The notes under the pieces were generated by a model. It was not told the DNA's origin. It saw only the letters and a program-made list of their open reading frames with translations, and made no database searches. Positions 26,637 through 35,834 of a stretch of 64,000 nucleotides of DNA are shown in pieces (the first letter of the stretch is position 1; each line of letters begins with the position of its first letter). Source of the DNA: Lachnospiraceae bacterium (GTDB taxonomy: Bacteria > Bacillota > Clostridia > Lachnospirales > Lachnospiraceae); the NCBI GenBank assembly GCA_910575775.1, contig CAJTEY010000010.1, forward strand, positions 62,001 to 126,000. Direction: 5' to 3'. A program made the translations under genes and the position numbers.

Positions 26637-26855
26637 ATGCGCTGGATACCACTGCAGAAGACAGACAGCAGAAAGTGGAGACTCTGTGTCCTGTATGATG
26701 ACTGTATGACGTATGAAGTTACAAGATTAGAATCCGAAAATGTTGATAAAATTTTACTCTATACAGAATATATGAATAACAGCATAAATGGCGGCATTGA
26801 AAGGGAGCTTTTGAGGGAATTGGATGATTTAAAAAAACGGTATGAATTAAACTAA
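26637..26855 (+). CDS. hypothetical small protein
   Basis: A 72-residue protein, unrecognised. It begins MRWIPLQKTDSRKWRLCVLYDDCMTYEV and ends in charged helices (NGGIERELLRELDDLKKRYELN). AAAGGCAGG lies about 7 nt before ATG 26637, and TTGATGATAAAATG upstream could be part of a promoter. Its last 9 nt overlap the 3' end of the convergent gene at 26847. It may be transcribed alone. Confidence 0.5.
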   Translation: MRWIPLQKTDSRKWRLCVLYDDCMTYEVTRLESENVDKILLYTEYMNNSINGGIERELLRELDDLKKRYELN

Positions 26856-27575
26856 AAATTCCCGCAAAAGCAATTCCAGTTCCTCGGCCTCAGAAGGCGT
26901 GAAAGTCGGGGAGCTTTTTTTGTGCTCCTCATCCTTCTCAACAAGAGGCTCTTTTTCCATATTATTATTTTTTCTGACAGGCTCCCCCAGATCGTCAGCC
27001 GTATTTTTTGGCTTTTGTGCGGGATCGTCCATGCCTACCATGCGCATGTCGAGGCGGGTCTGTTCCAGGCGGTTAGCCAGATGGTTTTCCAGATAATCCA
27101 CCAGATTGGTGCGAAGTATGCCTGTTTTGCCGGGCAGATCGATCAGTGAGGCAGCTGCAAAATAGAGATACAGGCCGAGAAAGCTGACCAGATAAAAAGG
27201 CGCAATCATCAGAAAACTTTCCTCCTGAATGATAGCGATACAGGCGCCGATTCCGGCTACCAGTACAGAGAGCAGCGTAAGCTGTCCCGAAAGGTGCCGG
27301 AAAAAGGACACGGGAATTTTTCCGAGGCTGATCTGGTTCAGAAACTTGTCCACAAAAACGGAAACATTAGGAATGCTTTCGTGAAGCTGCCTGCAGCTGG
27401 TAAATTTCAGCTTCAGCTGCTGCAGGGATTTATTTTTGGTGGCGGACATGTTTTCCGTTTCCCGGATCAGCCTGCGGTAAATCACGCCGGGCAGAATCTG
27501 GCATAAAATACTGCAAAAGAACAATGTCAGAATAACAAACATAAAATATTTATGACGAAAAAAAAGTGCAAACAT
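26847..27575 (-). CDS. hypothetical membrane protein
   Basis: A 242-residue protein. It has one N-terminal helix (residues 10-30), a helical cytoplasmic segment with charged heptads (NKSLQQLKLKFTSCRQLHESI), two further hydrophobic helices near 95-145, and a charged disordered C-terminus (KKSSPTFTPSEAEELELLLREF). I do not recognise the family. GGAGG precedes the ATG by 6 nt. No neighbouring gene on this strand suggests a function. Confidence 0.65.
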   Translation of the reverse strand: MFALFFRHKYFMFVILTLFFCSILCQILPGVIYRRLIRETENMSATKNKSLQQLKLKFTSCRQLHESIPNVSVFVDKFLNQISLGKIPVSFFRHLSGQLTLLSVLVAGIGACIAIIQEESFLMIAPFYLVSFLGLYLYFAAASLIDLPGKTGILRTNLVDYLENHLANRLEQTRLDMRMVGMDDPAQKPKNTADDLGEPVRKNNNMEKEPLVEKDEEHKKSSPTFTPSEAEELELLLREFLV

Positions 27576-27693
27576 GGTTACCTCCGTAATATAGAGTGCA
27601 TACTTATATTATATTAGGTTTTTTTCGGGAAGAAAGATGTAAGGCGCTGACAAATTCCGCGAAAGATCGCGCGAGAAGACGGGACGCATTTTC

Positions 27694-27722
27694 TTGCACT
27701 ATGTGGATTGATGATATATACT
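27694..27722 (+). promoter_or_regulatory. promoter of the TSCPD-murG pair
   Basis: TTGCAC (27694-27699) and TATACT (27717-27722) with a 17-nt spacer, about 48 nt before the ATG of the TSCPD gene. Confidence 0.6.
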
Positions 27723-27769
27723 CTATGGTAGGTAATAAATAGCGCGGGAAAAGTAAGGAGGAAACGGAT

Positions 27770-28012
27770 ATGATTTATCAGCCAAAGGGCGTCTGCTCCA
27801 ATGCGATAGACGTGGAGATGGAAGAAGGTATTATCAAATCTGTGAAATTTACAGGCGGATGCAACGGCAACACACAGGGTATTTCCCGGCTGGTTGTCGG
27901 AATGAAGGCGGAAGATGCGATCGACAGGCTGAAAGGGATTAAATGCGGCTTTAAGAGTACATCCTGTCCGGATCAGTTGGCCTGTGCGCTGGAGCAAATG
28001 CTGGATCAGTAG
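27770..28012 (+). CDS. TSCPD domain protein (TIGR03905 type)
   Basis: An 80-residue protein matching the short TSCPD family: CSNAIDVEMEEG, VKFTGGCNGNTQGISRLV and the name-giving TSCPD followed by LACALEQML. The same motif ends adenosylcobalamin-dependent ribonucleotide reductases, where the cysteines may bind a metal. The function of the stand-alone form is not established. AAGGAGGAAAC precedes the ATG. It is followed 18 nt later by murG and is probably co-transcribed with it. Confidence 0.88.
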   Translation: MIYQPKGVCSNAIDVEMEEGIIKSVKFTGGCNGNTQGISRLVVGMKAEDAIDRLKGIKCGFKSTSCPDQLACALEQMLDQ

Positions 28013-28030
28013 AAAACAGGAATAAAATGC

Positions 28031-29125
28031 ATGAAAGGCTTGGATGTTACTATGGGCAAAAAGATTGTACTGACAGGCGGCGGCACCGCCGGACATGTGA
28101 CGCCTAATATGGCGCTGATTCCGAGGCTTCGGGAGTTGGAATACGACATCGTATATATGGGTTCTTACGATGGGATTGAAAAGAAACTGATGGAAGACTT
28201 TGATATCCCTTACTATGGCATTGCAACAGGAAAATTCAGAAGGTATTTTGATCCGAAAAACTTTTCCGATCCGTTTCGTGTCATTAAGGGAATGCGCGAG
28301 GCAAGGAAGTATCTGAAAGAGATCAAACCCGATGTGCTCTTTTCCAAAGGAGGTTTTGTCAGTGTACCCGTGGTGCGTGCGGCGGCATCTTTGGGGATTC
28401 CCTGTATCATCCATGAATCCGACATGACGCCCGGACTGGCCAATAGGCTCTGCATTCCTGTGGCGAAAAAGGTCTGCTGCAATTTCCCGGAGACATTTAG
28501 CCAGTTACCCCCGGCAAAAGCGGTGCTGACGGGTTCGCCCATCCGCAAGGAACTTGCCACTGGGAATAAGGAGGAAGCTTACAAACTGTGCGGTTTTGAT
28601 AATACGAAGCCTGTCATTATGGTGGTGGGCGGAAGTCTTGGATCGGCAGCGGTCAACCAGGCGGTCAGGGATGTCCTGCCGGAGCTTCTGAAAGATTTTC
28701 AGGTGGTGCATCTGTGCGGTAAGGAGAAGGTGGATAACCTTCTGCTGACCACACAGGGATATAAGCAGTTTGAATATGTAAAGTCCGAGTTGAAGGATAT
28801 TTTCGCCATGGCGGATATTGTGATCTCCCGGGCCGGCGCCAATGCGATCAGCGAGATTCTGGCGTTGAAAAAACCGAATATTCTCATTCCGCTGCCTGCA
28901 TCCAGCAGCAGGGGGGATCAGCTTCTGAACGCGAAATCCTACGAATCCCAGGGATTCAGCATTGTGATTGACGAGGATGATCTGACCAAGAAGCTGCTTC
29001 TTGAGAAAATACAGGAGCTTTATTTCAACAGGTTTACCTACATTGATGCCATGAAGAAGAGCAGCCAGCGGGATGCCATCGGCACCATTGTCGGGCTGAT
29101 TGAGGAAGCGGTGAAAGAAAAATAA
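28031..29125 (+). CDS. murG: undecaprenyldiphospho-muramoylpentapeptide beta-N-acetylglucosaminyltransferase
   Basis: A 364-residue GT28 enzyme that converts lipid I to lipid II on the inner face of the membrane in peptidoglycan synthesis. It shows GGGTAGHVTPNMAL (N-terminal Gly-rich loop), SKGGFVSVPVVRAA, IIHESDMTPGLANR, VVGGSLGSAAVN and ISRAGANAISEILALKKPNILIPLP with the donor-site Gln in GDQLLNA. The length fits MurG (about 360). It is located away from the usual dcw cluster. The ATG at 28031 has AGGA at proper distance; ATG 28052 is an alternative. A clostridial paralogue of MurG cannot be excluded. Confidence 0.85.
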   Translation: MKGLDVTMGKKIVLTGGGTAGHVTPNMALIPRLRELEYDIVYMGSYDGIEKKLMEDFDIPYYGIATGKFRRYFDPKNFSDPFRVIKGMREARKYLKEIKPDVLFSKGGFVSVPVVRAAASLGIPCIIHESDMTPGLANRLCIPVAKKVCCNFPETFSQLPPAKAVLTGSPIRKELATGNKEEAYKLCGFDNTKPVIMVVGGSLGSAAVNQAVRDVLPELLKDFQVVHLCGKEKVDNLLLTTQGYKQFEYVKSELKDIFAMADIVISRAGANAISEILALKKPNILIPLPASSSRGDQLLNAKSYESQGFSIVIDEDDLTKKLLLEKIQELYFNRFTYIDAMKKSSQRDAIGTIVGLIEEAVKEK

Positions 29126-29218
29126 GGTAACAGATGTCATTGTGTACGGCGGTACACTTGTGATAGAAAGAAAAGTAAGAAAACGGCACGCAAAAGTGCC
29201 TGAAAAAAGGAGGACGAG

Positions 29219-30565
29219 ATGAGCAAAGTTACGTTTGACTATTCAAAAGCAGCATCCTTTATCGGGGAGAATGAAGTGGAGTCCATGAAGAAGCTGGCTC
29301 TTGACGCAAAAGAGGTGCTTGTGAGCAAATCGGGAGCGGGCAACGACTTTCTTGGATGGATCGATCTGCCTGTGGACTATGACAAGGAGGAGTTTGCGCG
29401 GATCAAGAAGGCGGCGGAGAAGATTCAGGGCGATTCCGAGGTGCTTGTGGTAATCGGTATCGGCGGTTCCTATCTGGGCGCGCGTGCGGCGATCGAGTTT
29501 TTGCGACACAGCTTCTACAATGTGGTGGACAAGTCTGTCAGAAAAACGCCCGAAATTTATTTTGTAGGTAACTCCATCAGTTCTACCTATATTAAACATC
29601 TGATTGACGTGATCGGTGACAGGGACTTCTCCATCAACATGATTTCCAAGTCCGGCACGACCACGGAGCCGGCGATTGCGTTCCGTGTGTTTAAGGAGAT
29701 GGCGGAGAAGAAGTACGGCAAAGAGGGCGCGGCGAAGAGAATTTATGCCACCACCGACAAGGCGAGAGGATCTCTTAAGAATCTGGCGAATGAGGAAGGT
29801 TACGAGAGTTTTGTTGTTCCCGATGATGTAGGCGGACGTTTCTCCGTGCTGACGGCGGTAGGGTTACTTCCCATCGCGGTGTCCGGCGCGGATATTGATA
29901 AGCTGATGGAAGGCGCGGCAGAGGGCAGAAAGATGGCTCTGGAAGCTCCTTTTGAGGAAAATGATGCGGTGAAATACGCGGCGCTTCGCAATATCCTGCT
30001 GAGAAAGGGCAAGGTGATTGAGATTCTTGCCAACTATGAACCGAGCGCACACTACGTTTCCGAATGGTGGAAGCAGCTCTACGGCGAGTCCGAGGGCAAG
30101 GACCAGAAAGGTATCTTCCCGGCAAGCGTAGATCTTACCACCGATCTGCATTCTATGGGACAGTTTATCCAGGACGGTTCCCGGACCATGTTTGAGACGG
30201 TTCTCAATATTGAGACAAGCAGGGAAAAGATCATCATTGGGGAGGAGCCGGTAGATCTGGACGGCCTCAACTATCTGGCTGGCAAGAATGTGGATTTCGT
30301 CAACAAGAGCGCGATGAACGGCACAATATTGGCTCATACGGATGGACAGGTTCCGAACTTTATGATCAACGTGCCCGAAGTGAATGAGTTTTATCTGGGC
30401 GAGCTGTTCTACTTCTTCGAGTTTGCCTGCGGCGTCAGCGGATATCTCCTCGGTGTGAATCCGTTCAACCAGCCGGGTGTGGAGAGCTACAAGAAGAACA
30501 TGTTTGCACTTCTCGGCAAGCCGGGGTATGAGGCGCAGAGAGAAGAGTTGCTTAAGAGACTCTAG
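29219..30565 (+). CDS. pgi: glucose-6-phosphate isomerase
   Basis: A 448-residue glycolytic enzyme that interconverts glucose 6-phosphate and fructose 6-phosphate. It has [34 protein letters not shown] (phosphate binding), [33 protein letters not shown], with catalytic Glu, and a C-terminal [16 protein letters not shown] (catalytic Lys). The length fits the Firmicutes type (about 450). AAGGAGG lies 6 nt before the ATG. It is 93 nt after murG and closes with the terminator at 30600. Confidence 0.96.
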   Translation: MSKVTFDYSKAASFIGENEVESMKKLALDAKEVLVSKSGAGNDFLGWIDLPVDYDKEEFARIKKAAEKIQGDSEVLVVIGIGGSYLGARAAIEFLRHSFYNVVDKSVRKTPEIYFVGNSISSTYIKHLIDVIGDRDFSINMISKSGTTTEPAIAFRVFKEMAEKKYGKEGAAKRIYATTDKARGSLKNLANEEGYESFVVPDDVGGRFSVLTAVGLLPIAVSGADIDKLMEGAAEGRKMALEAPFEENDAVKYAALRNILLRKGKVIEILANYEPSAHYVSEWWKQLYGESEGKDQKGIFPASVDLTTDLHSMGQFIQDGSRTMFETVLNIETSREKIIIGEEPVDLDGLNYLAGKNVDFVNKSAMNGTILAHTDGQVPNFMINVPEVNEFYLGELFYFFEFACGVSGYLLGVNPFNQPGVESYKKNMFALLGKPGYEAQREELLKRL

Positions 30566-30599
30566 GCAGAAGAGCAGGTGACTATATGAGCATGACAGG

Positions 30600-30633
30600 G
30601 CGCATATCTCCATGGAGGTATGCGCTGCTTTTA
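30600..30633 (+). terminator. intrinsic terminator after pgi
   Basis: A 12-bp stem (GCGCATATCTCC / GGAGGTATGCGC, one wobble) closes on a very short loop and is followed by TGCTTTTAT. Confidence 0.75.
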
Positions 30634-30687
30634 TGTGCGCTTTACGGCTCGCGGAAATTTGCTTTCAGAGAAGGATTTTTATTTGAT

Positions 30688-30717
30688 TTGATAAAAGATG
30701 TATAGATGTGGTATTTT
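30688..30717 (+). promoter_or_regulatory. candidate promoter of the xylo-oligosaccharide locus
   Basis: TTGATA (30688-30693) and TATTTT (30712-30717) with an 18-nt spacer precede the GH43 gene by about 36 nt. No clear catabolite-repression (cre) palindrome was seen here. Confidence 0.45.
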
Positions 30718-30752
30718 AAACTTATCAAAATTATGTGTGGAGAAGAAATAAG

Positions 30753-32333
30753 ATGAATACAAAACATAATCCTATCCTATATTCGGATTTTCCGGATCCT
30801 GATATCATCAGGGTTGAAGACACCTATTATATGGCAAGCACGACGATGCACTTTATGCCGGGCTGCGATATTCTGCGCTCTTATGATCTTATGAACTGGG
30901 AGTTTGTAACCCATGCGTACGGGACGCTGGAGGACACTCCCGGGCACCGGCTGGAGGGCGGAAAACATATTTACGGGCAGGGAATGTGGGCGCCGTCCTT
31001 TCGGTATCACGAAGGTATTTTTTATCTCTGCTTTACGGCGAACGATACGCACAAAACATATCTCATGACGGCACGGAATCCTGCCGGACCGTGGAGAGTG
31101 GAAAATATAGAGGGGTTTTATCATGATAGCTCTCTGTTTTTCGATGACGACGGAAAAGTGTATATCGTATATGGGAATACGGAGCTGTATCTGACACAGT
31201 TGAGGGCAGATCTGAAAGGACCTCTTGAAGGAGGGCTTCACAGACGGATTGTCCGGGACAAGGGAGCGCTTCATCTTGGCTATGAAGGCTCCCATCTGTA
31301 CAAAAAGGATGGGAGATACTATCTGTTTACGTGTCATATTCCCGCTTGGGGGAATGAGAGAAAAACGGAAGACTGTTTTATTGCGGATTCTCTGGAAGGG
31401 GAGTTCAGAGGGAAATGCATTATAGACGATGATATGGGGTTTCACAATCTGGGTGTTGCGCAGGGGGGCATGGTGGATACGCCGGAGGGAGACTGGTATT
31501 TGTTTATGTTTCAGGACAGGGGAGCGGTCGGCAGAGTGCCTCTGGTGATGCCGTTACATTTCGATGATGCGGGATATCCGACTATCGGAAAGGACGGCAA
31601 GGTGCCGGTTCATGTTTCTGTGCCCGGTACCAGACCGGATCATGTCTATCAGCCTTTGAACGGCAGCGACGATTTCCTGTACCAGGCTGACGAAAACGGC
31701 AGGGTACATTTAAAACCCTTCTGGCAGTTTAACCATAATCCGGAAGACAGTCTGTGGTCTGTGACGGAAAGACCGGGTGCATTTCGGGTTTATACGGAAG
31801 AGCAGTGCGATAATTTGCCGCTTGTACATAATATACTGACCCAGAGGAGTTATGGACCGAAGTGTGCTGCGTGGGTGACAGTGGACGGAAAAGGGATGAT
31901 GGATGGAGATTATGCCGGAATCTGTGCATGGATCGGGAGTTATGGGGCAATCGCGCTGACAAAGGAGAAAGGAGATTACTATCTGGTGATGTTTGCGAGA
32001 CCTGCTGCGGATGAAACGGTGGAGGCAGACCCGGATTTTTTGAGTATGCCTGTAGAATATGAGAGAATCCCGCTGCCTGCTTCAAGCGCTGTGTTGAGAG
32101 TAGATTTGGATTTCAAAGACAAAAAGGATACGGCTGACTTTTTCTATGAGGAGAACGGAAGATGGAAGGCGCTTGGAATCAGCCACCGGCTGATCTTTAA
32201 GCTGGATCATTTTACCGGATGCAGATTTGGCCTGTTTGCGTATGCCACGCGGCAGCCCGGAGGACATGTTGACTTTATGAAGTTCAGATACCGAATTGGG
32301 GAAGAGCATGGGCAGGTACAGGAGAAAGCTTGA
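30753..32333 (+). CDS. glycoside hydrolase family 43 (beta-xylosidase/arabinofuranosidase)
   Basis: A 526-residue enzyme with no signal peptide, so cytoplasmic. The N-terminal five-blade propeller carries SDFPDPDIIRVEDTYYMASTT (catalytic Asp base), a middle Asp in FYHDSSLFFDDDGKVY and catalytic Glu in GYEGSHLYKKDGRYYLF. The C-terminal 200 residues are a beta-sandwich (DDFLYQADENGRVHLKPFWQFNHNP), as in GH43 subfamily 12-like enzymes. It would release xylose or arabinose from imported xylan fragments. GGAGAAG precedes ATG 30753. Its end overlaps the sensor kinase start, so these genes form an operon. Confidence 0.88.
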   Translation: MNTKHNPILYSDFPDPDIIRVEDTYYMASTTMHFMPGCDILRSYDLMNWEFVTHAYGTLEDTPGHRLEGGKHIYGQGMWAPSFRYHEGIFYLCFTANDTHKTYLMTARNPAGPWRVENIEGFYHDSSLFFDDDGKVYIVYGNTELYLTQLRADLKGPLEGGLHRRIVRDKGALHLGYEGSHLYKKDGRYYLFTCHIPAWGNERKTEDCFIADSLEGEFRGKCIIDDDMGFHNLGVAQGGMVDTPEGDWYLFMFQDRGAVGRVPLVMPLHFDDAGYPTIGKDGKVPVHVSVPGTRPDHVYQPLNGSDDFLYQADENGRVHLKPFWQFNHNPEDSLWSVTERPGAFRVYTEEQCDNLPLVHNILTQRSYGPKCAAWVTVDGKGMMDGDYAGICAWIGSYGAIALTKEKGDYYLVMFARPAADETVEADPDFLSMPVEYERIPLPASSAVLRVDLDFKDKKDTADFFYEENGRWKALGISHRLIFKLDHFTGCRFGLFAYATRQPGGHVDFMKFRYRIGEEHGQVQEKA

Positions 32334-34083
32334 AAACTTTATGAACGACTTTAATGTCAGAAAAAAGCTGTTTATTATTTATGTTTTCTGCGTGATCATA
32401 CCGTTGGTTCTGACTGACAGCATTATCTTGTATATTTTGTTTGATGCGGAAAAAAAGGAACAGCTTTATGAGTTTGAAAATCTTGCTAATGCTGTCAGGT
32501 ATAATCTGGAGTATACTTTTGAGGAAGTTGTTAAAGAAATGAACGACATTTATGTGGACAGTGAAATTAACAGCTTTCTGAATGAAAACTACAGGGACGG
32601 ATATGCGTTTTATGCCGCCAGCGTGGAGTTTGCGAGAAAAAAATCTCTGGATATGCCGGGCGGATATGATATTTCCAATGTGGTCATATATGCGGACAAT
32701 GATACCATTGTAAACGGCGGTCATTATTACCGTTTGTCTGAGGCGGAGAATACGGAGTGGTATCGCAAATATCTGGATTCGGAAAAGGGATTAACCTTTG
32801 TGTCGTATTATGTCGGTAAGTCTGATATGTCGGCATTGTCCATGCGGCGGCTTTCTTTAGTCAGGCGTCTCGATTATTTTAAAAAGGACAGTTGTGAAAA
32901 AATCCTCAGAGTGGATCTGGATTATAACCGCATCCTCAGAGAACTGACACAGATTAGTTTTGGAAATCAGATTTATGTGTGTCAGGGAGATCGGATTTTG
33001 TTTTCCAACGGGAAGCATTCCGGCAGTCAGGAGGATTTTCACACGCTTACGGGAGAAGAGCAGATTGCTTTTAAAAGCTCTTTTGAGATGTACGGGCAGG
33101 AAATGGATGTGTTGATTATGGAGCCGCAAAGTTCTGTGTTTCAGAATTTGAAAAAGCATGTTCCTCTGATTATTTTCCTGGTAGTGATAAATCTTCTTCT
33201 GCCGATGATCATGGTTTCTACGGTAAATAAATCCTTTACCGACAGGCTTTGGGAGTTGAGCGCCGCGTTTGACCAGATACAGGAGGGAACGCTGCAGGGG
33301 ATAGAGAACGCGAGGGGGAAGGATGAGATTGGCACTCTGATGAGGAATTATAACCGCATGGTAAAGAAGATGAATGATCTGATCCTCCATGTATATAAAA
33401 ACAGGCTGGAGAAACAGGAGATAGAGCTTGCCAGACAAAATGCCGAGCTTCTTGCCCTGCACAGCCAGATCAATCCCCATTTTCTCTTTAACGTACTGGA
33501 AAGCATTCGGATGCGGTCGCTGATTCAGGGAGAGGAGGTGACGGCAGGTATGATAGAAAAGCTGGCGATTCTGGAACGGCAGAATATCAACTGGGCATCC
33601 GATCATGTAAAGCTGGAGGAGGAAATGAGTTTCGTGGAAGCATATCTGGAATTACAGCAGTATCGTTTCGGAAACCGGCTGCGGTATGAGATTGATTTAC
33701 CGGCAGACTGCGCAGATTACTATATCCCTAAACTGACGCTTACGACTTTTGTGGAGAATGCCTGTGTACACGGCATGGAAAAAAAGACTTCTACCTGTTG
33801 GATTTATGTACGGGTTTATCTGAAGGATCCGCTGCTTTACATTGAAATAGAAGACACGGGCAACGGTATGGAAGAGGCCACCGTGGAGAAGATGAACGAA
33901 AGCATGTGCAACTGCACGATTGACGATATCAAGGAAAATGAGCATATCGGCATTATCAATGCGTGTCTCCGCCTTAAGAGGATTTCCGGGGGTAATGTGC
34001 AGTTCTCTCTGGAAAGTGAGGAAGGAGTCGGTACGTTTATGACGATCAAGGTGGAATCAGATTATTTGCAGATGAAAGAATAG
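32308..34083 (+). CDS. YesM-type sensor histidine kinase
   Basis: A roughly 591-residue membrane kinase. A first helix lies near residues 23-47 and an extracytoplasmic sensing domain spans about 50-285. A second helix (VPLIIFLVVINLLLPMIMV) and a HAMP linker follow. Then come the phospho-His motif SQINPHFLFNVLESIRMRS, an N-box (TFVENACVHGMEKK) and a G-box (IEDTGNGMEE). It should phosphorylate the AraC-type regulator encoded next and probably senses xylo-oligosaccharides or a binding protein. ATG 32308 has GGGGAAG upstream and overlaps the GH43 stop; Met 32341 is an alternative. Confidence 0.88.
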   Translation: MGRYRRKLENFMNDFNVRKKLFIIYVFCVIIPLVLTDSIILYILFDAEKKEQLYEFENLANAVRYNLEYTFEEVVKEMNDIYVDSEINSFLNENYRDGYAFYAASVEFARKKSLDMPGGYDISNVVIYADNDTIVNGGHYYRLSEAENTEWYRKYLDSEKGLTFVSYYVGKSDMSALSMRRLSLVRRLDYFKKDSCEKILRVDLDYNRILRELTQISFGNQIYVCQGDRILFSNGKHSGSQEDFHTLTGEEQIAFKSSFEMYGQEMDVLIMEPQSSVFQNLKKHVPLIIFLVVINLLLPMIMVSTVNKSFTDRLWELSAAFDQIQEGTLQGIENARGKDEIGTLMRNYNRMVKKMNDLILHVYKNRLEKQEIELARQNAELLALHSQINPHFLFNVLESIRMRSLIQGEEVTAGMIEKLAILERQNINWASDHVKLEEEMSFVEAYLELQQYRFGNRLRYEIDLPADCADYYIPKLTLTTFVENACVHGMEKKTSTCWIYVRVYLKDPLLYIEIEDTGNGMEEATVEKMNESMCNCTIDDIKENEHIGIINACLRLKRISGGNVQFSLESEEGVGTFMTIKVESDYLQMKE

Positions 34084-34096
34084 GAAGGGCCGTGCG

Positions 34097-35698
34097 ATGC
34101 TGATGAAAGTAATGTTGGTGGATGATGAACCTTTTATACTACAGGGATTATCTGTGATTATCGACTGGGAAAAGGAAGGGTTTGAGATAGTAAAAAAGGC
34201 TTCCGACGGGGAGGAGGCGCTCGCCTATCTCAGGGAGAATGAGGTCGATCTCATTATTACGGATATCCGTATGCCAAAAATCAACGGTATCGAGCTTCTG
34301 GAAACAGTGAGGAACGAAAAGCTATCCGGGGCTTATGTCTTCATTCTGAGCGGGTACAATGATTTCAAGTACGCGCAGGCTGCGATCCGCTATTCTGCCA
34401 TGGAATATATTCTGAAGCCAGTGCAGAAGGAACAGCTTCTTGAGGATATCAGGAGAGTAGCGGCGAAGAAGGAAAACATGATACAGGAGGAGATGGACAG
34501 CCGGCGGATGCAGAGAGGCTATCTGCTGCAGAATATGACGGCGCTTTTGCAGGGAAAGGGAAGGGAGCAGAATATCACCTATGTGAAAGAAAATTTTCGC
34601 TGTGGGCAGGGGATCCGGTACCTTCATATATGCCTGAATGACCTGCTGGCGCTGGAAGAAATGTCGGATGAGGAAGTATCTGAACTTAAGGATACTGTGT
34701 ACGGAGAGGTGTCCCAGTATTTGCGGGAGGATACCGATCATCTGTTTAAGGACTTCTTTGTGTATGAGGAGGATTATGAGATCGGCTTTATCTACAGTGA
34801 CTATATGGCGAAGGAGAGGCATCTGACAGAGGAGAAATTCATGAGGGCGCTGCAAAAAACGGCGCAAAGTGGCAGTAAAAATCTGCCGGTAATCCTGCTT
34901 GTGGGGAAAAGGGTGGAGGATATTACGAAGATTTCCCATTCCTACAGTTCCGCCTGCGTTCTTCGTTCCTTTAAGGGGTTTCAAGATACGAAAAGCGTTT
35001 ATTATTATGAGAAAGAAGTGCAGGTTAATCCTTCCGGAACCGTTCTTTGTAAACAGCCTTTGGACGATCTGGTGACGGCTGTCAATGAGAACGATACGCT
35101 TCGGATCAATAAGAGCGTGGATTTGCTTTTCTCAGAGATGGATAAGCTGGATCGGAACAGAGAGACCGTGACAATGAATCTGAGCTGGCTGATTTTCCGG
35201 CTTTTGGATCTGGCGGCGGAACAGGACGAGTCCGTCAATCAGGATGAGGTGCTTTCTTATATCAGCGGCAGTGTGTCCAGAGAAGAAATCATTCGGGGCA
35301 GCAGGGCACATCTGCGCAAGTTTGCCTGCGAGTATGCGGAGTATCTCGTGCAGCTTCGCAAGAATGTGTCGAAAGGGGTTCTCACGGAGATTGAGAATGA
35401 AATCAGGGAGCGTTATGCGGAGAACCTGACGCTGCGGGAGCTGGGGCAGAAATATTATATCAACAGCTCTTATCTCGGACAAATTTTCCGAAAACGGTAT
35501 GGACAGTCCTTTAAGAACTACTTGAATAACTACAGAATCACAGAGGCGGCATCCCAGTTGATTAGAACCGATAAAAAGATTGGTCAGATTGCCGAGGATG
35601 TGGGGTATCGGGACTTGGACTATTTTATCAGTCGTTTTATAGAGCAGGAGGGTTGTACGCCTTCCCGGTACCGTAAGAGCGCAAGAGCAGAGGAATGA
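34097..35698 (+). CDS. YesN-type response regulator with AraC DNA-binding domain
   Basis: A 533-residue regulator. Residues 1-120 are a receiver (VDDEPFILQGL, phospho-Asp in LIITDIRMPKINGIEL, SGYNDFKYAQAAI). Residues 130-420 form the poorly conserved middle domain of YesN proteins. The last 100 residues are an AraC HTH pair (LTLRELGQKYYINSSYLGQIFRKRYGQSFKNYL, then IGQIAEDVGYRDLDYFISRFIEQEGCTPSRYR). With the kinase 13 nt upstream it likely activates the GH43 and importer genes. AGGAAGGG precedes the ATG. A strong terminator follows. Confidence 0.9.
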   Translation: MLMKVMLVDDEPFILQGLSVIIDWEKEGFEIVKKASDGEEALAYLRENEVDLIITDIRMPKINGIELLETVRNEKLSGAYVFILSGYNDFKYAQAAIRYSAMEYILKPVQKEQLLEDIRRVAAKKENMIQEEMDSRRMQRGYLLQNMTALLQGKGREQNITYVKENFRCGQGIRYLHICLNDLLALEEMSDEEVSELKDTVYGEVSQYLREDTDHLFKDFFVYEEDYEIGFIYSDYMAKERHLTEEKFMRALQKTAQSGSKNLPVILLVGKRVEDITKISHSYSSACVLRSFKGFQDTKSVYYYEKEVQVNPSGTVLCKQPLDDLVTAVNENDTLRINKSVDLLFSEMDKLDRNRETVTMNLSWLIFRLLDLAAEQDESVNQDEVLSYISGSVSREEIIRGSRAHLRKFACEYAEYLVQLRKNVSKGVLTEIENEIRERYAENLTLRELGQKYYINSSYLGQIFRKRYGQSFKNYLNNYRITEAASQLIRTDKKIGQIAEDVGYRDLDYFISRFIEQEGCTPSRYRKSARAEE

Positions 35699-35713
35699 AA
35701 AAGAAAAAGGCAG

Positions 35714-35757
35714 GCCCGGTAAATTCTAGCAGCTAGAATTTATCGGGCTTATTTATA
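35714..35757 (+). terminator. strong hairpin terminator after the YesN gene
   Basis: A 16-bp stem (GCCCGGTAAATTCTAG / CTAGAATTTATCGGGC, one wobble) with a 3-nt loop, followed by TTATTTATA. It separates the regulator genes from the importer genes, which therefore need their own promoter between 35757 and 35835. Confidence 0.8.
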
Positions 35758-35834
35758 GAGTTTATCGGGTTGAAGGTTTTCGTCCATGTAATAAAATTGT
35801 AGTATCACAAAAAATCATGAGGGAGGACAAACGA

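Noticed and set aside
29141..29180. Short GTGTAC/GTACAC inverted repeat between murG and pgi
   Set aside because: The stem is only 6 bp and has no T-run, so it is too weak to call a terminator.
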